Below are positions 1 through 8,461 of a stretch of DNA of 60,336 nucleotides, one piece after another (the first letter of the stretch is position 1; every line of letters begins with the position of its first letter). This DNA comes from JAJRRH01 sp047638815 (GTDB lineage Bacteria; Bacteroidota; Bacteroidia; Flavobacteriales_D; JABDKJ01): contig JBLIMR010000012.1 of the NCBI GenBank assembly GCA_047638815.1, forward strand, positions 1 to 60,336, written 5' to 3'. The notes under the pieces were generated by a model that saw only the letters and a program-made list of their open reading frames with translations, was not told the DNA's origin and did not search any database. The translations under genes were made by a program, and so were the position numbers.

Positions 1-1469
1 GATGCATGAACACCAAAATTTACTTTTATTCGATTGTTAATCTTAAAATCATCTTCAACATAAATGGCAAACTCAAGAGCGTCAATATTGGAGTTGCCAA
101 ATGCTGTGTCAGTTTCATTGTTATTTTCATATGATGAAAAATAACTGTTGATGCCAGGCTTAAAAAGATGAGTAGTGATACCCGTCCCGAATTTAATCAA
201 ATGATTTGGTGTAGGTGCAAAATCGAAATCAACCTTAAAAGCATAATCTCTAATTCCTGAGAAATATTCAAAAGATTCTTCTGATGTTAAGGTTTCCCCA
301 CCGACTCTCTCCTCACTCCTAGCCCCGAAGCCAATCGAAAATTTGTAATTACTAAAACTGGCAGTTACGTTGCTGAACAATTTAGGAGTAATTACATAAT
401 TCCAACGCAATGCGGCTATAGCATTTCCCCATTTTAGGGAAGATTCATCCTCAAATGAATATTCATCTGCATTGAATGTGTAGTTAGATGTATTGGTTGA
501 ATAAAATCTATCCTTACCAAAATACCCACTTGCGTAGAGCCTACTTCTTTCCGAGAACTTATGGTTCACTTTTCCATTGAGGTCATAGAAATAATAGCCT
601 CCCTGGGTATTCGAATCGTCTGAGGAGTTATTGGCAGCCCTAATAAAGGGTTGTGCTAGAACATCAATATATGTTCTCCTTGCAGAAATTAAGAAAGAGG
701 TTTTGTCCGCGATGATAGGACCGTCTAATGTAAATCTCGATGAGATGAGACCAATACCACCTTCTCCTTTTATCTTTTTATTATTTCCTTCCTTCATTCT
801 CAAATCAATAACTGAAGAAAGACGACCTCCGTATCTCGCTGGAAAACCACCCTTTATTAGTTTGACAGAATTAATTGCATCACCATTAAAAACAGAAAAA
901 AACCCGAATAGATGGGAAGCGTTATATATAGGAACACCATCCAATAATATTAAATTTTGATCAGGACCACCACCTCGGACATACATGCCCGAACCTCCTT
1001 CGGAACCACTCTGAACACCAGGCAATAATTGTATCGTTTTTAGTACATCCCTTTCACCCATAAGCATGGGAAGAGATTTAACTTTTTGCATGGGTATACT
1101 AATCTCACTCATCTGAGAATCATCCTGAATTTTTTCTTGAACTTTCGCGGAAATTAAAACCTCGTCAAGCTCATTATTATTCTTAAAGCTAAGGTTGATG
1201 GTCGTGTCTTTGTTGTGATATAACTTAATAGTTTGTGTTTGATATCCAACGTATGATATTCTAAGTTGTACTGAGTCTGCGGGTAAAGTTATGCTGTAAA
1301 ATCCATAGACATTTGAAGTAGTTCCACTTTTTGAAAAGGATTCGTAAATAGAAGCCCCGATAAGTTTCTCTCCATTTTCAAAATCGCTTAAATATCCAGA
1401 TATGGTGTGAGATTGAGCATATGTAATAGTCGAAATACCAAGAATAATGAAGAGGAGGAAGAATCTCAT
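1..1469 (-). CDS. TonB-dependent receptor, 5' part only (runs off the left edge)
   Basis: Reading leftward from the ATG at 1469 the frame stays open for about 489 codons to the window edge. The N-terminus MRFFLLFIILGISTITYAQ is a signal peptide. It is followed by a carboxypeptidase-like regulatory domain (about residues 22-105, with the SYVGYQTQ motif) and then a plug domain with the hallmarks LPGVQSG, GMYVRGG, DQNLILLDG and FSVFNGDAI. The beta-barrel begins near residue 200. This architecture is typical of Bacteroidota outer-membrane receptors that import ligands using TonB energy. No SusD partner is visible on this side and the substrate cannot be told. It lies 52 bp downstream of porD on the same strand; in related genomes that place is often held by recN. 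The C-terminus is outside the window. Confidence 0.9.
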   Translation of the reverse strand, partial: MRFFLLFIILGISTITYAQSHTISGYLSDFENGEKLIGASIYESFSKSGTTSNVYGFYSITLPADSVQLRISYVGYQTQTIKLYHNKDTTINLSFKNNNELDEVLISAKVQEKIQDDSQMSEISIPMQKVKSLPMLMGERDVLKTIQLLPGVQSGSEGGSGMYVRGGGPDQNLILLDGVPIYNASHLFGFFSVFNGDAINSVKLIKGGFPARYGGRLSSVIDLRMKEGNNKKIKGEGGIGLISSRFTLDGPIIADKTSFLISARRTYIDVLAQPFIRAANNSSDDSNTQGGYYFYDLNGKVNHKFSERSRLYASGYFGKDRFYSTNTSNYTFNADEYSFEDESSLKWGNAIAALRWNYVITPKLFSNVTASFSNYKFSIGFGARSEERVGGETLTSEESFEYFSGIRDYAFKVDFDFAPTPNHLIKFGTGITTHLFKPGINSYFSSYENNNETDTAFGNSNIDALEFAIYVEDDFKINNRIKVNFGVHA

Positions 1470-1521
1470 AAAATAAGGTAAAAATAAAGAACGAAAAAAC
1501 AATATAATTATTGAATCTAGG

Positions 1522-2418
1522 TTACTTTTTTAAGGATTGATATGTACTAATGTTCGCTGGATTTACTGTTTGTAAAACTTCGTGAACCGCTCCTTTTTCC
1601 TGTTGTGGTGCTTCAGAGTATATGTTTACAAGTTCATCCGCCTTTGCCTGAAAAAATATTTTCAGATTATAGGATAATGGCTTCACTTGATGCACCTTTT
1701 TAAGATCATCAATTCCTTGTTTTATTTTAACTCGAGCCTGATTAGGATTTTCATACATTTTATCCAACCCGTGCATGTGGTATAGATAGATGCATTTTCT
1801 CAATGGTCTGAATGATTGGTGAAGCATGTTTTCCACAAGCCAATATCTATTTGCATCATTTTCAAAAGCCTTCCATCCTCCTATATTCGAATTCTGAGCG
1901 TTGTTTACTATTCGTTGAGCAATACTATAATATTGAGATCCACCGTTAAGCTCAAAACTATCGTATTCAACTCCAAGAATAAAATAAGCATAATATCCTA
2001 GTATTGATGTTAGATCACTTTGATACTGATCGGGACTAAATTCCAGCTGGGTGTTATCCAAGTATTCAAACTGAATATCATCGTCAAGAAGATTGAACAT
2101 TTGAGAATTGTAATCTGAGTTAAACACTGCCCTTGTTGACTGTACTTGTAATGATCCTGAGAATCGAGTTAAACTAGTTACATTTTTGATTGTTAGGAGT
2201 ATGGTGCACTCAATCCTTTCTTCAATGGTATATTTATCTGTTGTCCATTTTCTATTATTCATGAACTCAGAGATACTTGACCTTAAAGATTCGAATATTC
2301 TCTTATCCACATTACTTACTCCTGGTGCAGTAACTTGCACTTGACATTTAAGCTCTTGACTAATAGCATTTTGACTGGCAACCAGCAAAATAACCGCAAA
2401 TAATAATTTTCTAATCAT
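1522..2418 (-). CDS. porD: Type IX secretion system protein PorD (DUF4835 family)
   Basis: A 298-residue protein with signal peptide MIRKLLFAVILLVASQNAIS. The body begins with ELKCQVQV and contains the family-like stretches SILGYYAYFILG and GGWKAF. DUF4835 proteins are accessory components of T9SS, the machinery that exports proteins carrying the C-terminal sorting domains seen elsewhere in this window. The start codon overlaps the end of coaBC by 8 bp, so the two are translationally coupled. The order bamD-rpoZ-coaBC-porD is a common Bacteroidota arrangement, which supports the assignment. The PorD name comes from recall of family naming and not from a search. Confidence 0.8.
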   Translation of the reverse strand: MIRKLLFAVILLVASQNAISQELKCQVQVTAPGVSNVDKRIFESLRSSISEFMNNRKWTTDKYTIEERIECTILLTIKNVTSLTRFSGSLQVQSTRAVFNSDYNSQMFNLLDDDIQFEYLDNTQLEFSPDQYQSDLTSILGYYAYFILGVEYDSFELNGGSQYYSIAQRIVNNAQNSNIGGWKAFENDANRYWLVENMLHQSFRPLRKCIYLYHMHGLDKMYENPNQARVKIKQGIDDLKKVHQVKPLSYNLKIFFQAKADELVNIYSEAPQQEKGAVHEVLQTVNPANISTYQSLKK

Positions 2419-3616
2419 TTATTTTTTTTATCACCACTTCTACAATATCTCGAGCAACTTCTGCCTTCGATTTTAACTGGTATTCTGTCACATTATTGTT
2501 GTCATCAATAATTTTAATCTTATTCGTTGATTTACCAAAGCCAGCACCGGCATCCTTCAGGGAATTAAGAACTATAAAATTAAGGTTTTTTTCCTGAAGT
2601 TTGCGTTGGGCATTAATCATTTCGTCATTGGTCTCTAAAGCAAAGCCTATTAACAATTGTCCTTTCTTCTTTTTTGACCCAAGAGATTTTAAAATATCCT
2701 GTGTTCTTGACAATGGAATATTAAGATCCCCATCTTTCTTTTTAATTTTTTTATCTGCAACATCAGTTGGCGTATAGTCTGCAACAGCTGCGGTCATAAT
2801 CGTAATATCGGCACTTGCGAAATGCTCATCACATGCCTCCATCATTTCGGCAGCAGACTCTACATTGATACAATTGATTGAAGGATCACTAATTGCTAAT
2901 CGTGTTGGTCCGCTTACAAGAATTACTTCAGCACCATGATCAGCAAGAGATTGGGCAATAGAATAACCCATAGTGCCTGTAGAATGATTGCTTATAAATC
3001 TTACAGGGTCAATTCGTTCAAGTGTGGGTCCAGCAGATACCAATGCCTTTTTACCCTTAAGTTTTTTTTTTTGACCAAACATGATCTTTAAGAAATCTTT
3101 GATTTCTTCTGGTTCAGCCATCCTACCCTTTCCACTTAATCCACTGGCCAATTCCCCATCTCCAGGATCGATTATCTTAATGCCATTTTTTTGGAGCGTT
3201 TGGATATTATTTGTTGTTGTAAAATGTTGGAACATGTCAAGATCCATCGCAGGGGCAATAATAACCGGACATCTAGCTGATAAATATGTTCCCAATAAGA
3301 TACTATCACAAATGCCTTGAGCCATCTTTGCCAAAGTATTAGCAGAGGCTGGAGCTATCACAAATGCATCTGCCCATAGCCCAAGATCAACATGATTATG
3401 CCATACACCTGATTCTTTGTCTTTAATAAAACTATCAACAACGGGGTTTTTTGAAAGCGTGGCAAGTGTCAATGGCGTAATAAAATCCTTTGAAGATTCA
3501 GTCATAACGACTTTAACTTCCGCTCCTTCTTTAACCAGTTCTCGAACCAGTAAAGCAGACTTGTAGGCAGCAATACTTCCCGTAACTCCTACGATAAGCT
3601 TTTTACCCTTTAACAT
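2411..3616 (-). CDS. coaBC: Bifunctional phosphopantothenoylcysteine decarboxylase / phosphopantothenate-cysteine ligase
   Basis: Catalyses two consecutive cytosolic steps of coenzyme A synthesis: joining cysteine to 4'-phosphopantothenate (CoaB) and decarboxylating the product (CoaC). The 401 residues match the usual fused length. The N-terminal flavoprotein domain has GVTGSIAAYKS, the catalytic-His region VWHNHVDL, PASANTLAK and the clamp motif APAMDLDM. The C-terminal ligase domain has SAGPTLERIDPVRFISN, STGTMG and the KKKKG-type loop. It sits 12 bp after rpoZ and overlaps porD by 8 bp, so it is in the middle of the bamD-rpoZ-coaBC-porD operon. Confidence 0.95.
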   Translation of the reverse strand: MLKGKKLIVGVTGSIAAYKSALLVRELVKEGAEVKVVMTESSKDFITPLTLATLSKNPVVDSFIKDKESGVWHNHVDLGLWADAFVIAPASANTLAKMAQGICDSILLGTYLSARCPVIIAPAMDLDMFQHFTTTNNIQTLQKNGIKIIDPGDGELASGLSGKGRMAEPEEIKDFLKIMFGQKKKLKGKKALVSAGPTLERIDPVRFISNHSTGTMGYSIAQSLADHGAEVILVSGPTRLAISDPSINCINVESAAEMMEACDEHFASADITIMTAAVADYTPTDVADKKIKKKDGDLNIPLSRTQDILKSLGSKKKKGQLLIGFALETNDEMINAQRKLQEKNLNFIVLNSLKDAGAGFGKSTNKIKIIDDNNNVTEYQLKSKAEVARDIVEVVIKKIND

Positions 3617-3628
3617 GAGAATTGATTT

Positions 3629-3973
3629 CTATTTTTCTTCAGAATCCGTAGACTCCTCCACTTCAGGATGACGATAGTAAATGTCACCAGCTAAAAGCTC
3701 CTGAAGGGCTATTGAAGTTGGTTTTGGCAATCTTTCATAAAAACGAGAAATTTCTATTTGTTCTCTGTTTTCAAAAACTTCTTCCAAATTGTCATGAGAA
3801 GTGGCAAACTCAGCAAGTTTATTCATCAACTCTTCCTTCATATCCACACTAATTTGTCTTGATCGCTTAGACAAAATAGCCACCGTTTCAAAAATGTTTC
3901 CAGTAACATCATCAAGTTTGTTGACATTTCTAGTTACGGTTGTTCTTTCTGCTGTACTATTTCTATATGACAT
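3629..3973 (-). CDS. rpoZ: DNA-directed RNA polymerase omega subunit (RpoZ/Rpb6 type)
   Basis: A 114-residue protein resembling the Bacteroidota omega subunit, which helps assemble and stabilise the beta' subunit of RNA polymerase. The core VTGNIFETVAILSKRSRQIS corresponds to the Rpb6/omega helix containing the AxxRAxQI-like motif. The tail is acidic (EVEESTDSEEK). Its position between bamD and coaBC is the conserved Bacteroidota location and makes the call firmer than this short divergent sequence would alone. The spacings are 9 bp from bamD and 12 bp to coaBC. Confidence 0.8.
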   Translation of the reverse strand: MSYRNSTAERTTVTRNVNKLDDVTGNIFETVAILSKRSRQISVDMKEELMNKLAEFATSHDNLEEVFENREQIEISRFYERLPKPTSIALQELLAGDIYYRHPEVEESTDSEEK

Positions 3974-3982
3974 ATGAATGTT

Positions 3983-4786
3983 TTAATCTTTCAATTTATC
4001 CAGTTCCTTTTGGGCTGAGGATTGCAATTGCTCAGCTTCTTCCAAAGATTCACTTTCTGGAAATATAGCTGCAAAGGTATTATAAGATTTGATAGTTTCC
4101 TCCAATCTTTCCTCTTTTTTTCTATCTATACTATTGATTGCAAGGGAATAATTGGCTTGAACAATGTTCAACATAATCTCTTCTCGTAGCTTAGTTGCTG
4201 GATATTCCTTTAAAAAGCTATTGTAAGCAATCACAGCTGACTTGTAATTCAGGGTTTTATGGTACAATTTAGCGTTCTCATAATCCTTTATTTCTAACTT
4301 ACTCTTCAAAATGGATACCAACGAAGCAATTGTGTCTTTTTTATCCGTTTCAGGATATCTATCCATAAAGACTTGAAGTTCGTTTAGTGCTTTATTCGTT
4401 TCAGATTGATCTAGGCTGTTTCCTGGTGATTCTTTGAAGGCACATATAGCACCCAGGTATGAACATTCTTCACTATACTTACTTTGAGGAAAGGTTTTGA
4501 CAAACTGTTTCATGTAAAAACCCGCCAAAATGTAATCTTCAGTACAAAAGTTAGATTTCGCATAATAGTAATACACATCTTCACTTTTTTTTGTACCTCT
4601 ATAAACAGGAAGCAAATCTTCAAGTATTGTCATTGATTTAAGACACTCGTCATCATTGTAATACTCGATAGCAGCATCGAATCTAAGATCCGTATCTGGC
4701 TCCTTTATGATCTTGCTAAACTTGCTGCAAGAGGCAAATGCCAAAAGCAATAATAGCCCTAAAAGTGGTAGTTTTGTATTATTCAT
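3983..4786 (-). CDS. bamD: Outer membrane protein assembly factor BamD (TPR lipoprotein)
   Basis: A 267-residue lipoprotein. Its signal peptide ends in the lipobox FASC (Cys20), directing it to the inner face of the outer membrane. The mature part consists of TPR-like helical repeats (DAAIEYYNDDECLKSM, ESLEEAEQLQ) with the BamD-type stretches YYYAKSNFCTEDYILAGFYMKQF and FPQSKYSEECSYL, shown here only in part. BamD is the essential partner of BamA for inserting beta-barrel proteins, of which this window encodes many. It is the first gene of the operon with rpoZ, coaBC and porD. A TAnnTTTG box lies just upstream. Confidence 0.85.
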   Translation of the reverse strand: MNNTKLPLLGLLLLLAFASCSKFSKIIKEPDTDLRFDAAIEYYNDDECLKSMTILEDLLPVYRGTKKSEDVYYYYAKSNFCTEDYILAGFYMKQFVKTFPQSKYSEECSYLGAICAFKESPGNSLDQSETNKALNELQVFMDRYPETDKKDTIASLVSILKSKLEIKDYENAKLYHKTLNYKSAVIAYNSFLKEYPATKLREEIMLNIVQANYSLAINSIDRKKEERLEETIKSYNTFAAIFPESESLEEAEQLQSSAQKELDKLKD

Positions 4787-4794
4787 AAAGCGCG

Positions 4795-4802
4795 CAAAGT
4801 TA
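4795..4802 (-). promoter_or_regulatory. Putative -7 promoter element of the bamD operon
   Basis: On the minus strand the sequence TAACTTTG matches the Bacteroidota -7 consensus TAnnTTTG, 8 bp upstream of the bamD ATG. No convincing -33 TTTG is present at the expected distance. Transcription would start very close to the start codon. Confidence 0.4.
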
Positions 4803-4901
4803 TGTAATCTAAATAGAGGAAACTATGCATTGTTATTAATATTTTTTAACTGAATTCACGAAATCTGTCGTCCCTATTCGAATTCCCAAAAAGTATGAGT
4901 T

Positions 4902-5276
4902 TTATAACATTGAATTGCTAATCTTACTTTGCATAACAACGGCTATGGAAAAAGCAGAATTTTTCATTTTTAACGCATTTTCGCCAAAATAATTGTCATC
5001 AATAGTTTCATTGAACAATAAGAGCCACTTATCAAAGTGTTTCTTCGATAGATTAAATTTTTTATTTAAATCAAGATGTGCCTGTATTGGAGAGCCTTTG
5101 TAACTGTGATTTTCTAAAACTATAGACTCCCAAAAATCATAAATTAGGGGCATGTGGCTTTCGAGGTCGATTTTGGCGATAATCAAAAAGATATCCTTGA
5201 GCATATTATCCTGGAGTACTTTATGATAAAATTGATCTATGATTAAGCGAATATCATCTTTATTCCTGATGTCCAT
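4902..5276 (-). CDS. Group III truncated haemoglobin
   Basis: A 124-residue protein with the group III truncated globin pattern. The stretch IQAHLDLNKKFNLSKKHFDK, followed by WLLLFNETID, parallels the Campylobacter Ctb region KKHLDL-FEIWLKLFEES. By that alignment His67 is the proximal haem ligand (F8) and Trp84 the distal-side tryptophan. The N-terminal half has the usual IDQFYHKVLQDNMLKDIF and DFWESIVL motifs. These globins are cytoplasmic and are thought to handle oxygen, peroxide or NO chemistry under low oxygen; the role here is unknown. It is a single gene with its own TAnnTTTG box upstream, separated from bamD by 115 bp. Confidence 0.88.
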   Translation of the reverse strand: MDIRNKDDIRLIIDQFYHKVLQDNMLKDIFLIIAKIDLESHMPLIYDFWESIVLENHSYKGSPIQAHLDLNKKFNLSKKHFDKWLLLFNETIDDNYFGENALKMKNSAFSIAVVMQSKISNSML

Positions 5277-5311
5277 TTGAAAGAAAAATTATTGTGAGTT
5301 TTCAACGACTG

Positions 5312-5319
5312 CAAACCTA
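5312..5319 (-). promoter_or_regulatory. Putative -7 promoter element of the truncated globin gene
   Basis: Minus-strand TAGGTTTG fits TAnnTTTG, about 35 bp upstream of the globin ATG at 5276. No clear -33 TTTG is seen. Confidence 0.4.
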
Positions 5320-5476
5320 CACTTTACGGTATTGGCCTGCATTGGTGTGTAAAAACATGTATTTTAACAATTTAAGGTAATGAGATGAGAAATTTGATGG
5401 AATCATCAACTATGAAATTGCAGTCTCTATGGATCAATAAAACACCCGTAATTCACCTCATTATATTCGAAATAAG

Positions 5477-5484
5477 TATCTTTG
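5477..5484 (+). promoter_or_regulatory. Putative -7 promoter element of the PLP-dependent acyltransferase gene
   Basis: TATCTTTG fits TAnnTTTG and ends 22 bp before the ATG at 5507. The -33 region lacks TTTG. Confidence 0.4.
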
Positions 5485-5506
5485 TGTCTTTGTTAAAGGA
5501 AAATTT

Positions 5507-6754
5507 ATGATTGATATTTTTGATAAGATAAGAGAGAACAGAGGACCATTAGGCCAGCACGCCAAGGAATCTCATGGTTATTTCACCTTCCCAAAGCTGG
5601 AAGGAGAGATTTCTAATAAAATGATGTTCAGGGGAAAAGAGAATCTGGTTTGGAGTGTCAATAATTATCTTGGAATGGCAAATCATCCTGAGGTAAGAAA
5701 GGTAGATGCTGAGGCTGCTGCTGAGTGGGGAATGGCGTATCCAATGGGTGCTAGAATGATGAGTGGCCAAACATCTCATCACGAGCTGTTGGAGAAGAAT
5801 CTTTCAGATTTGATGCAGAAGGAAGACACCTTTTTGTTGAACTTCGGCTATCAAGGATGCATGAGCGCAATTGAGGCCTTGGTTGATAGACGAGATGTAA
5901 TTGTCTACGATTCTGAATCTCATGCTTGCATGATAGATGGGGTACGACTGCATCAAGGTAAAAGATATGTGTTTAAACACAATGACATGGAGAGCTTTAA
6001 AAAGATGCTTGAAATGGCAAAAGCCAAATGCGCTGAGACTGGAGGAGGAATCCTTGTAGTCACAGAAGGTGTTTTTGGTATGGCTGGTGATCAAGGAAAG
6101 CTTAAAGAAATAGTAAGCTTCAAAGAAGAATATAAATTCAGACTATTTGTAGATGATGCGCATGGATTCGGAACCTTGGGAGAAGAGGGAAGAGGAGCAG
6201 GTGATCACCAAGGTGTACAAAAGGACATTGATGTTTATTTTGGGACTTTTGCAAAGTCAATGGCCTCAATTGGAGCATTTGTTTCTGGAGATGAAGATAT
6301 TATAGAGTTTTATCGTTACAACATGAGATCGCAAACATTTGCGAAATCACTGCCAATGCCATTGGTGATAGGCGCTATAAAACGTCTAGAAATGATGAGA
6401 ACCATGCCGGAATTAAAGGAAAACTTATGGAAAATCGCAACTGCTCTTCAAACAGGACTTACTGAAGCTGGTTTTGACATCGGGGTAACGGACTCAGCGG
6501 TGACACCGGTATTTTTGAAAGGATCACTTGGCGAAGCAACGAACATAACGTTAGACCTAAGAGAAAATTTCAATATTTTCGCGTCTATCGTGGTTTATCC
6601 AGTAGTGCCTAAGGAAGTAATTATGCTTCGTTTGATTCCTACAGCGGTTCACACACTGGATGATGTGACTTATACTATTGAATCTTTCAAGAAGGTAAAA
6701 GAGAAATTAGAGCAGGGTGAATACAAGGCTGATAGTATTGTTAGCTGGGCGTAA
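5507..6754 (+). CDS. PLP-dependent alpha-oxoamine synthase family enzyme (serine palmitoyltransferase-like)
   Basis: A 415-residue fold-type I PLP enzyme. The PLP lysine is Lys250 in GTFAKSMASIG. The cofactor-stacking and Asp motifs are seen in the VDDAHGFGTLG stretch, and the N-terminal NNYLGMANHP motif is characteristic of alpha-oxoamine synthases. These enzymes condense an amino acid with an acyl-CoA or acyl-ACP with loss of CO2. In Bacteroidota the most likely role is the first step of sphingolipid synthesis (serine palmitoyltransferase) or, alternatively, cysteate acyltransfer in sulfonolipid synthesis. Glycine C-acetyltransferase and 8-amino-7-oxononanoate synthase are less likely because no tdh or biotin genes are nearby. 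It is monocistronic, with a strong terminator directly after it. Confidence 0.8.
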   Translation: MIDIFDKIRENRGPLGQHAKESHGYFTFPKLEGEISNKMMFRGKENLVWSVNNYLGMANHPEVRKVDAEAAAEWGMAYPMGARMMSGQTSHHELLEKNLSDLMQKEDTFLLNFGYQGCMSAIEALVDRRDVIVYDSESHACMIDGVRLHQGKRYVFKHNDMESFKKMLEMAKAKCAETGGGILVVTEGVFGMAGDQGKLKEIVSFKEEYKFRLFVDDAHGFGTLGEEGRGAGDHQGVQKDIDVYFGTFAKSMASIGAFVSGDEDIIEFYRYNMRSQTFAKSLPMPLVIGAIKRLEMMRTMPELKENLWKIATALQTGLTEAGFDIGVTDSAVTPVFLKGSLGEATNITLDLRENFNIFASIVVYPVVPKEVIMLRLIPTAVHTLDDVTYTIESFKKVKEKLEQGEYKADSIVSWA

Positions 6755-6778
6755 TTCAACGCAAATATAAATTTAGCA

Positions 6779-6826
6779 ATGCAACTCATAGTGTTATTTA
6801 ATTTAACACTGAGTTGCATTTTTTTT
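6779..6826 (+). terminator. Rho-independent terminator of the PLP enzyme gene
   Basis: A long hairpin: ATGCAACTCA pairs with TGAGTTGCAT, and GTGTTA pairs with TAACAC further in. A run of eight T follows. The ATG at 6779 that opens the longest frame of the next gene is the base of this stem, so it is not a real start codon. Confidence 0.9.
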
Positions 6827-6833
6827 AATTTTG
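6826..6833 (+). promoter_or_regulatory. Putative -7 promoter element of the first choice-of-anchor B gene
   Basis: TAATTTTG fits TAnnTTTG immediately after the terminator T-run. It implies transcription begins near 6840 and supports ATG 6863 as the start. Confidence 0.4.
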
Positions 6834-6862
6834 TAATGAAACCAAGGAAAAAAAATAACAAG

Positions 6863-8293
6863 ATGAAATACTTTACAACCGCGATATTTGCTGTCGCTTT
6901 CACAATAGGCATGAATGCTCAAACCGAATGTATTGATGGTATGGCAGGTGAATATGCATGTTCAGGCTATGACCTGATATCAACGTTAAGTCTGGGGGAA
7001 ATGGGAATTAGTTCCAACGGCAATGATTGCTGGGGTTGGACTGATCCTGAAGATGGTGTTGAATATGCTTTGATGGGAGGGAATAATAGAACAGTTTTTA
7101 TTGATATAAGTGATCCTGTGAATCCAGTCATTATTGGACATCTAGAAACGGCCTCAAGCCCAAGTCTATGGAGGGATATCAAGGTGTATAATGATCATGC
7201 ATTTATTGTTAGTGAAGCTAGTGGTCATGGCATGCAGGTTTTTGACTTGACAAGATTGAGAGATGTAGTAAATCCTCCTGTCACGTTTGATGTCGATGCG
7301 TATTTTGATGAATTTGGTCATGCTCATAATATTGCAATAAATGAAGAAACAGGTTATGCATATCCAATTGGAGCAGGAGCTTTTAATGGTGGACCTATTT
7401 TTGTTAATATTCAAGACCCTTTAAACCCTGTAAGTGAAGGTGGATATGATGGAGATGGATATAGTCACGATGCGCAAATTGTTGTCTATAATGGTCCAGA
7501 TACGGAGCATGTCGGTAAAGAAATTTATCTTGGATTCAACACGAATTCCTTAACTATAGTGGACATTACAGATAAATCAGATCCTATTCAGTTGAGTAGA
7601 ACTACATATGATCAAAGTGCATATACGCACCAAGGTTGGATGGACGAAGATCACATTAAGGTTTACATGAATGATGAGATAGATGAAAGTGATTTTGGTT
7701 TTAATACTAGAACTTTGATCATGGATTGTACTGATTTAGATGAACCTGTTCTACAGGAAGAGCACTTTGGTGAAACGGCATCAATTGATCACAATTTGTA
7801 CGTTAAAGGGGATAATATTTTTCAATCAAATTATACGAGTGGATTAAGAGTTCTTCAGATAAATGATGATGAGGAAAACCCCTTAGAAGAGGTTGGCTTT
7901 TTTGATGTGTATCCAGCGAATGATGCCACTTCATACTCAGGAACATGGAGTAACTATCCATACTTTGAAAGCGGTAATGTCATCATAAGCTCCTTCGATG
8001 GATTTTTTATAGTTAAGGCGCAAGGAACTGGTGTTGGAGTTGAAGAATTTGATGTTGAGAATATTGAAGTTTATCCTAACCCAGCACAAGACAATCTTAA
8101 TATTAGTATTCCTAATAACTTGGTTGTGGAAAAATTCACAATCACTGATATCACTGGTCGTGTGATAATGGCCAAAACTGATATGTCAAAGCAGTCCAAT
8201 ATATATACAATAGATGTTAGTAATTTGTTATCAGGAACTTACTTCATTGGGGTAAATGATAATTCAACAACTAAGAAATTTGTAGTTCAATAG
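6863..8293 (+). CDS. Secreted choice-of-anchor B family protein with T9SS sorting domain (paralogue 1 of 4)
   Basis: 476 residues from the chosen start: signal peptide MKYFTTAIFAVAFTIGMNAQ, the choice-of-anchor B (LVIVD-repeat, probably propeller) domain to about residue 380, then a T9SS type A sorting domain starting near VYPNPAQDNL. The mature protein begins with ECIDGMAGEYACSGYDL, whose two cysteines recur in all four paralogues. Other shared signatures are WRDIKVY, HGMQVFDLTRLR, AHNIAINE, DGDGYSHDAQ, THQGW, DHNLYV and YPYFESGN. Histidine and aspartate recur at these conserved turns, which may indicate metal binding (inference). The biochemical role of the family is unknown. The upstream ATGs at 6779 and 6836 were rejected because they precede or coincide with the terminator and promoter. 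Confidence 0.88.
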   Translation: MKYFTTAIFAVAFTIGMNAQTECIDGMAGEYACSGYDLISTLSLGEMGISSNGNDCWGWTDPEDGVEYALMGGNNRTVFIDISDPVNPVIIGHLETASSPSLWRDIKVYNDHAFIVSEASGHGMQVFDLTRLRDVVNPPVTFDVDAYFDEFGHAHNIAINEETGYAYPIGAGAFNGGPIFVNIQDPLNPVSEGGYDGDGYSHDAQIVVYNGPDTEHVGKEIYLGFNTNSLTIVDITDKSDPIQLSRTTYDQSAYTHQGWMDEDHIKVYMNDEIDESDFGFNTRTLIMDCTDLDEPVLQEEHFGETASIDHNLYVKGDNIFQSNYTSGLRVLQINDDEENPLEEVGFFDVYPANDATSYSGTWSNYPYFESGNVIISSFDGFFIVKAQGTGVGVEEFDVENIEVYPNPAQDNLNISIPNNLVVEKFTITDITGRVIMAKTDMSKQSNIYTIDVSNLLSGTYFIGVNDNSTTKKFVVQ

Positions 8294-8315
8294 ACGAAAT
8301 TTTGTATTTTTACTG

Positions 8316-8350
8316 AAAGGCTTGGATCATATGATTTTCAGGCCTTTTTT
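8316..8350 (+). terminator. Rho-independent terminator after paralogue 1
   Basis: AAAGGC (8316-8321) pairs with GCCTTT (8342-8347) and is followed by T residues. It separates the first two paralogues transcriptionally. Confidence 0.7.
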
Positions 8351-8433
8351 GTATTAAGTAGCTGTGTAATAATAGCGTAATTTTATACCTCTCATTATCG
8401 CAGCCAATATGGTGACTATCCTATGGGATTTCG

Positions 8434-8441
8434 TAGCTTTG
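8434..8441 (+). promoter_or_regulatory. Putative -7 promoter element of paralogue 2
   Basis: TAGCTTTG fits TAnnTTTG, 20 bp before ATG 8462. The longer frame opening at 8423 would start upstream of this box, so 8462 is preferred. Confidence 0.4.
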
Positions 8442-8461
8442 AGAGAAATAACAATTACCCC

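Noticed and set aside
631..960. 109-codon plus-strand frame
   Set aside because: Antisense to the TonB-dependent receptor, whose plug-domain motifs are clear on the other strand.
6779..6862. N-terminal extension of choice-of-anchor B paralogue 1
   Set aside because: The ATG at 6779 is the base of a terminator stem and the extension lies upstream of the signal peptide and -7 box.
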